A stretch of DNA of 64,000 bases, from assembly GCA_030770425.1 (NCBI GenBank), contig JASJFT010000042.1, positions 186,001 to 250,000 on the forward strand. The letters run 5' to 3'. Position numbers and translations under genes: made by a program. The DNA comes from Darksidea phi. Lineage: Eukaryota; Ascomycota; Dothideomycetes; Pleosporales; Lentitheciaceae. The notes under the pieces are model-generated. The model was given only the letters and a program-made list of their open reading frames with translations, was not told the DNA's origin and did not search any database. Numbering within the stretch: position 1 is the first letter of the stretch; every line of letters starts with the position of its first letter. Positions 59,127-64,000 of this stretch are shown piece by piece.

Positions 59127-59909
59127 ATGGCTAGAATAACTGCATTCCCATATCTCTCACAATCAGAGTTCCATGAAGCCTGCACCAGCCTACAGCAGCG
59201 CTTCCAACAGCACGGCCACGAGCAAAAAGAATGGTCATCGGTTGAAAAAATACAGAAATACGACGAGACATATATGAAAATAAAAAAACCCCTACACATC
59301 CCAGCTTCAAAATGCCCCATCTCCAAAGCACAGGAAGAAGCAGAAGAGATCGAGCTAGCGGAAGAAGACGACGAAGTACATACACCTCCCCCCACAACTA
59401 TCCAAGCCATCACTTTTGTCCATGCTAACGAAGATACAGGAAGCTCTCCTACGAGCCGCCAATACCGAAGTCACAGCAACAATCCACTATGACATCATCC
59501 TCTCCCCAACCTACCGCATACCCGCACTCTACATCCACATCTCGGACCCGCTTCATCGCTTCCCACCAACTCTAGACACGCTCTACCGGTATCTCATTCC
59601 ACCGCAGTATGTCTCGCAAACGCAAGATGTCGGCGTACTGGGAGGGATTACAATAACTGTACGTCACCCTTTCCGTCCCCTCATGTTCGTGGTAACGGTA
59701 GATGCAGAGCCAACAGCCAGCAGGATCACCCCATCCAAAGCCGTCCCGTATTCTTCATCCATCCATGTCGCACGGCTGAGGTGATGGAAGCTAGTGTAGG
59801 CGGGAGCGATATAGAGATGGAGGACTATTTGGTGTTGTGGATTGGAGCGATGGGGAAGTGCGTGGATTTGGATGTTCCCTTGCCCCTTGCACTGCCCTTA
59901 GAAAATTAA
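59127..59909 (+). CDS. ATG10: Autophagy E2-like enzyme ATG10
   Basis: E2-like enzyme that conjugates ATG12 to ATG5. Predicted 217 aa, exons 59127-59375, 59440-59658, 59724-59909. N-terminus FPYLSQSEFHEACTSLQQRF is typical. Core ATIHYDIILSPTYRIPALYI and the spliced block GGITITDHPIQSRPVFFIHP lead to the catalytic Cys171 in HPCRTAEVM, the Atg10 signature. An acidic insert (EEAEEIELAEEDDE) sits before the first intron. The last intron uses the second AG (CAGCAG), giving TDHP as in homologues. It ends VPLPLALPLEN. Convergent with the HLTF-like gene, 254 bp between stops. Confidence 0.92.
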
Positions 59910-60163
59910 GATGAACGAGTGATGAGATGATAATAAACCACATTGAAGCCGATTGTCCTTCCAACGAGCTTTATAGTACGAAAAGATCATCAACACCGAA
60001 CAACACCCCCCAGTACCTATCTTATCTGACAGAGATATAACAGTTCAGTCACCGTAACCTCCACCGACTTCGAAAATCAGATCTAGACACACATCTGCAC
60101 TCACATACCCAAGGACTCCTAACTTCACGCGGTTCCGCGCATTCCCATCCGCCAGCCCTGAGA

Positions 60164-63100
60164 CTAAGAACCAGACCCAGAACCCGCCTGCGCACCCGCA
60201 CCCACACCCCTCTGACCCCCCAACAACCTCTCCAAGTCCGCCAAACCAGTAGCTCCCCGTCGCCCCTTCTTCCTCCCACCCTCCTTCTCCGCAAATGCCA
60301 ACCCCATCAACTTCCTTTTATCCTCTTGAATCCCTAGTACCCTCTCTTCGATACTACCCTCCACCACTAGTCTAAAGACCTTCGTCTCGCGCTTCTGACC
60401 TAAACGGTGTACGCGGTCGATGGCTTGGTCCTCGATGGCCGGTGCCCACCAACTATCGGAGAGTATGACCTGATTGGCGGCGACGAGGTTTAGACCGACA
60501 GAGCATACAGAAAGCGAAGCAAGCATGATGGTGGTTTCGGGCGAAGTGTCGAAGGTTTCGAGGGCAGCATCGCGCTGGACGGCGGTCATGCTGCCGTCGA
60601 TGCGAGTGTAGGTAAAACCGGAAGCCGTTAGATGAGGTTGTAGGATGTCCATGAAGCTGGTCCACTGCGAGAAGATAATCGTCTTGTTTGCTGGGTCCTT
60701 CGCGCTGGCTCTGAGGATCGAGAGCAGAGCGTTGACCTTGCTAGAGGCATTTCGGTCTAGTGATTCCTTATCTGAAATCTGCTCTTGCGGGAGCGGAGCA
60801 GGGGCAGCTGTCTCCTTCGCAGGCTTGACGGTTGTGGTGACCAGGGAATCCAGCTCTGCGCGACACATGGGACATTTCTGCTGTATCTCAATAACGCGCT
60901 CGATACAGGACGTGCAGAATACATGTGCGCACTTGGTGATGACTGGCTCATTCAGGATTTCCATGCAAATGGGACACTCTTCCTGTGAGTCGATGGATAG
61001 TTGCAACATCTTCTGGAGGGCGACCTTGTTTTCCTCGGTGAGGTCCACGGCGCCTTCTGCTTCCAGCTGCTTCATGATGGAATCTAAGCGCTCCTCACCG
61101 ACTAGCTTCCAATGATTGCAAAGCTGTCGCATGCGTAAGAGAACCTCGAGCAGATGGCGGTATGTGTCGGCCGCGTCTCTGCCACCCATTTTGTTGCGAT
61201 AAAGGTCAAGAGTTCCTTTCGCTTGGGCGTCAAGCGCGTCATACTTCTCCTGCTCGTGCGGGAAGAGAGTCACCTTGTGTACATACTCGGAGAGCTCCGG
61301 CAGGCGAAGGTCGATGAAATTCATCTCCTTCTTGCGTCGGAGGCAGATACCCGCCATGAGCATTTGCAAAGTCTTTCTGCCATGAGTTTCATGCTGCAGC
61401 ACCGGACGCATAATGGCGCCATTGAAGATCTCTAATGTATCGAGACCTCCAGAAAGACGAAGGAAGCGGACAATGGAGAACAAATCCTTTAGGTTGTTGA
61501 TAATAGGTGTGCCTGTGAGAGCCCAACGAGATTGAGCCATGAGATTGGTAACGGCAATTGTCTTTTTCGCCTTCGGATTGCGGATGTTGTGACCTGAGAA
61601 CCGTTAGTTTCGCCTTTTAGCGATTCCGGTAAAGCCTTCGATTCACCTTCGTCTAGAATGACACGACGCCATTTGACAGAAAACACTCCAGACTTTCTGG
61701 GCAGCGCGACTGACTTCTGTGAGTGCCACTCGGTTGACACACTGTCGTACGTGCTAATCACAACATCGTATTCCTTGATTTCCTTGGGTGTAATGGGCTG
61801 CTTGCGGGTTCCGTGGTAGAACATGATCCGCAAAGCATGCTCGTCCTTGACATGCTTCCTTAGCTGGGTGCTCCAATTGCTCATGACGCTGACAGGGGCG
61901 AGGATGAGCGTAGCGTTGGAAGCATCTGATGCGCGACGACCCAGCTGTCTATCCGCCATAATCAAAGCTATAGTCTGGATAGTTTTGCCAAGCCCCATAT
62001 CATCGGCTAAAATGCCTCCGCTGGCCAGCGTTGGATTAGTGACGGAATAGTTCGTCGCCAAGTTCGTGAAGGCGTTGTGCATTCTGGGATGTCGTTGCCA
62101 AAGCTGCACCACATCCTTAGTCCCTTCAGCAGGAAGCTGCGGGCATTCTTTTTCGAGCATCCAGTGTAAGCCTTGTAGCTGAAAGTCATGCAAAGTAGTG
62201 AGGAGGGCGTCAGGCTGTGGGGCTTTTGGCATCGCAGCCTATTTAACCTCAGAAATGATCATAGAGCATGCACCGGGCAACTTACCAAGTCTTTCTCCTT
62301 GATACCAAACTCCTCTACAAATTGCTCCGCGTTTCTTGGGTTGACTAGAGGTGGAGGCCCGATCAGCAAGTGTTACAGAAGTGGTATCTGGGGTTGCTCA
62401 CATCGCTCGCTGCCGCCAATAATGTCCTCAAGTGACGGACCTGGTCCAAAACCCTGAGTAGATCCACCCGCAAATTCAGCCAGACCATTCTCTCGCTGTG
62501 GTACGTCGACGACGGCAGCAGCAGCGCTGGCTTTACTCTTTGCCTGTTTGGCTGCTTGCGCGGCTAGCTTCTGCCTCTGCCGTTGTTCTTTTTGTCTCTG
62601 CTGCTGTTCCTTCTTCAGTCTCTGTTGCTGTTCTTTCTGTCTCCGCTGTTGTTCCCTCTCTTGCGCAGAAATTCTTTGGATAGTAGACATAGGCAACCCG
62701 TCTTCCCTCATCCGTGCGATGAGATTCTCGCGTGCGACCGGATCGCTTGTACCGTACAGCCTCAATTCAATAGGACACTCATAGTAGCCCTTTTCCCCAG
62801 AGACGACGGCTTCGACAAGAAGGCTGCGATTGTCCATGTACCTAAACGCGGAAGTAAAAGTCAGAAAATATTATCCAGGGGGTTGTGAGCACTCCATGTT
62901 TCAGATAAGACCGGCGCTATCTTGCTGTATCTTGGGACACTTAGTTGGTACTGTAGTATACATACGGGGCTAGCTTCGCGGCGGGACCTCTTGGAATATG
63001 GCCAATCTGGGCGCCTTGCACATTGAGGACCTGTATCGCGTTTCCTATCACGCGTTAGCATCCACCCATGGTATAGCACTTCCTGTTTTAGGCTTACGGT

Positions 63101-63512
63101 CGTATGGGTTGTGGGGTTCCCGTCGAACGATCACCATTTCCCCTATAGTAGCCATCCCGCTATAGTACCGACACCCAACAACCTTATTGTGCCAGTTTCC
63201 ATACAAAACATAGCTAAACTCAGCTTCATTATAGGTCTGACTTGCATCGGGGGCCTCCTGCGACCCATCCTCTTCCTCTTCGTCATCACCAATCATCACG
63301 GGATCATGTTGTGAAGAGCCCGATGCCGTGCGCGACGGATGTGCATCGTATCCCGTGCGAGGCTGTTTTGGCGCACGCTGTGATTGCGATGACGACGGCT
63401 GCGAGTGAGCAAAACCTTGTGAAGATGATGCATTCGTAAGAGATCGAGAGGAATAGGGACCATCTTCCCCAGTGAGATCAATGGTCTCGTATGGCCGCTT
63501 GTGGGGTGCCAT
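60164..63512 (-). CDS. HIRAN-SNF2-RING DNA translocase / ubiquitin ligase (HLTF/RAD5 type)
   Basis: Predicted 1,004 aa, six exons: 63512-63098, 63044-62966, 62841-62402, 62344-62286, 62238-61647, 61593-60164. N-terminal MAPHKRPYETIDLTGED looks like a SUMO- or PCNA-interacting leader. HIRAN domain about 95-190: FSYVLYGNWHNKVVGCRYYS, NPYDRNAIQVLNVQGAQIGH. A Gln/Lys/Arg-rich coil follows (REQQRRQKEQQQRLKKEQQQ). SNF2 Walker A DDMGLGKT ends at Lys416-Thr417; DEGH is at 527-530. A C3HC4 RING is inserted between helicase lobes (735-772: CPICMEIL, CAHVFCTSCIE, CPMC). The helicase C part has IFSQWTSFMDIL and DRVHRLGQKRETKVFRL. HIRAN plus inserted RING is the HLTF/Rad5 plan: fork reversal and PCNA polyubiquitination in damage tolerance. 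The Gly-rich C-tail is not conserved. The ATG at 63512 was chosen; the open frame extends further upstream without family sequence. Confidence 0.93.
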
Positions 63513-64000
63513 GGTAGGGGTCGTGAGGATTGTCGCGTTGAGTGTGGGACGAGAGGAGCGACAGGCGTCCTTTAGGGATGGTTGTCCCGGAAAAGTGGAA
63601 CTGGGGGGCTCGGAGGATTTTAAGGTTAAGCGGGGACGCGCTAAGACGCGCGAAGACGCGTGGTCCGGTGACAGCTCCATGGCCTGTGCGCTCAACCGGG
63701 CATTCAAGGTTTCAGTGGATGAAAACGAATGCGTAGGTAGAATTTGTCTTTCTTTTCATGTTTCGTGAAGCTATGTACTATAGGTTTGCAATACTCCTTG
63801 CACAACAACCAGCCTACCGCAAACAACGAGCATCATCAAACTCCGGACCGAACTCAGCGGACTTAAACCGACTCCGTTAGCTCATACTCCCGTGCGTCTT
63901 GGAAGACATCAATGGCGCATCCGGCCGACCAAGCCTGCGTCGGACAAGAGTCGCCGCAGAATTCCCCGTTCTTTTGAGTGAGCTCCGTTAATCCAGCCCA
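63513..64000. other. Promoter side of the HLTF/RAD5-type gene to window end
   Basis: No gene supported. The window ends before any next gene can be recognised. Confidence 0.4.

Overview
This window is nuclear DNA of a filamentous ascomycete (Pezizomycotina, most likely a dothideomycete). The evidence is short introns (mostly 42-170 bp) with GTAHGT-like donors and CTAAC/CTGAC branch sites, a dispersed 5S rRNA gene, TA-rich islands whose substitutions look like repeat-induced point mutation (RIP), HET, Zn2Cys6 and MFS gene families, and a fungal sterol 14-alpha-demethylase. Exon boundaries were set by hand so that every internal phase closes. For each multi-exon gene the spliced length is an exact number of codons.

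Layout. 1-6.8 kb: a secreted GMC oxidoreductase, then an AT-rich decayed island with a small TIR element (candidate MITE) and remains of an unidentified gene. 6.8-14 kb: a SERCA-type Ca2+ ATPase and a GAF-type hybrid histidine kinase, both on minus. 14-17.8 kb is gene-poor. 17.8-23 kb is decayed accessory DNA: a 5S rRNA gene, two divergent broken cytochrome P450 genes, and a TA-rich transposon relic that cuts off the second P450. 23.3-48.2 kb is gene-dense: mS41/FYV4, ARPC1, a Zn2Cys6 regulator, an unknown two-TM protein, a LYAR-type zinc-finger protein, ERV2, a branched-chain aminotransferase, a NEDD8 protease, a 1,243-residue candidate meiotic axis protein, and two MFS transporters. 48.7-51.0 kb holds a 5'-truncated LINE with 15-bp target duplications and a 1.2-kb TIR element inserted in its reading frame. 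51.7-63.5 kb: CYP51 (azole target), a CHK2/RAD53 checkpoint kinase, a HET-protein remnant, ATG10, and a HIRAN-SNF2-RING (HLTF/RAD5-type) protein.

Most genes are independent housekeeping loci, not one pathway. Two functional themes recur. Genome maintenance is represented by the CHK2-like kinase, the HLTF/RAD5-like translocase and the Red1/SYCP2-like axis candidate. Accessory metabolism and drug response are represented by the GMC oxidoreductase, the dead P450s, the DHA-type MFS and CYP51. Two gene pairs share short divergent promoters: FYV4/ARPC1 and ERV2/BCAT.

Most unusual items: the nested LINE/TIR insertion, whose empty site rebuilds an open frame; the TIR element's palindrome and tandem-repeat arms; the axis-protein candidate; the 5S rRNA gene overlapping a dead P450; and GC-AG introns and micro-exons in several genes.
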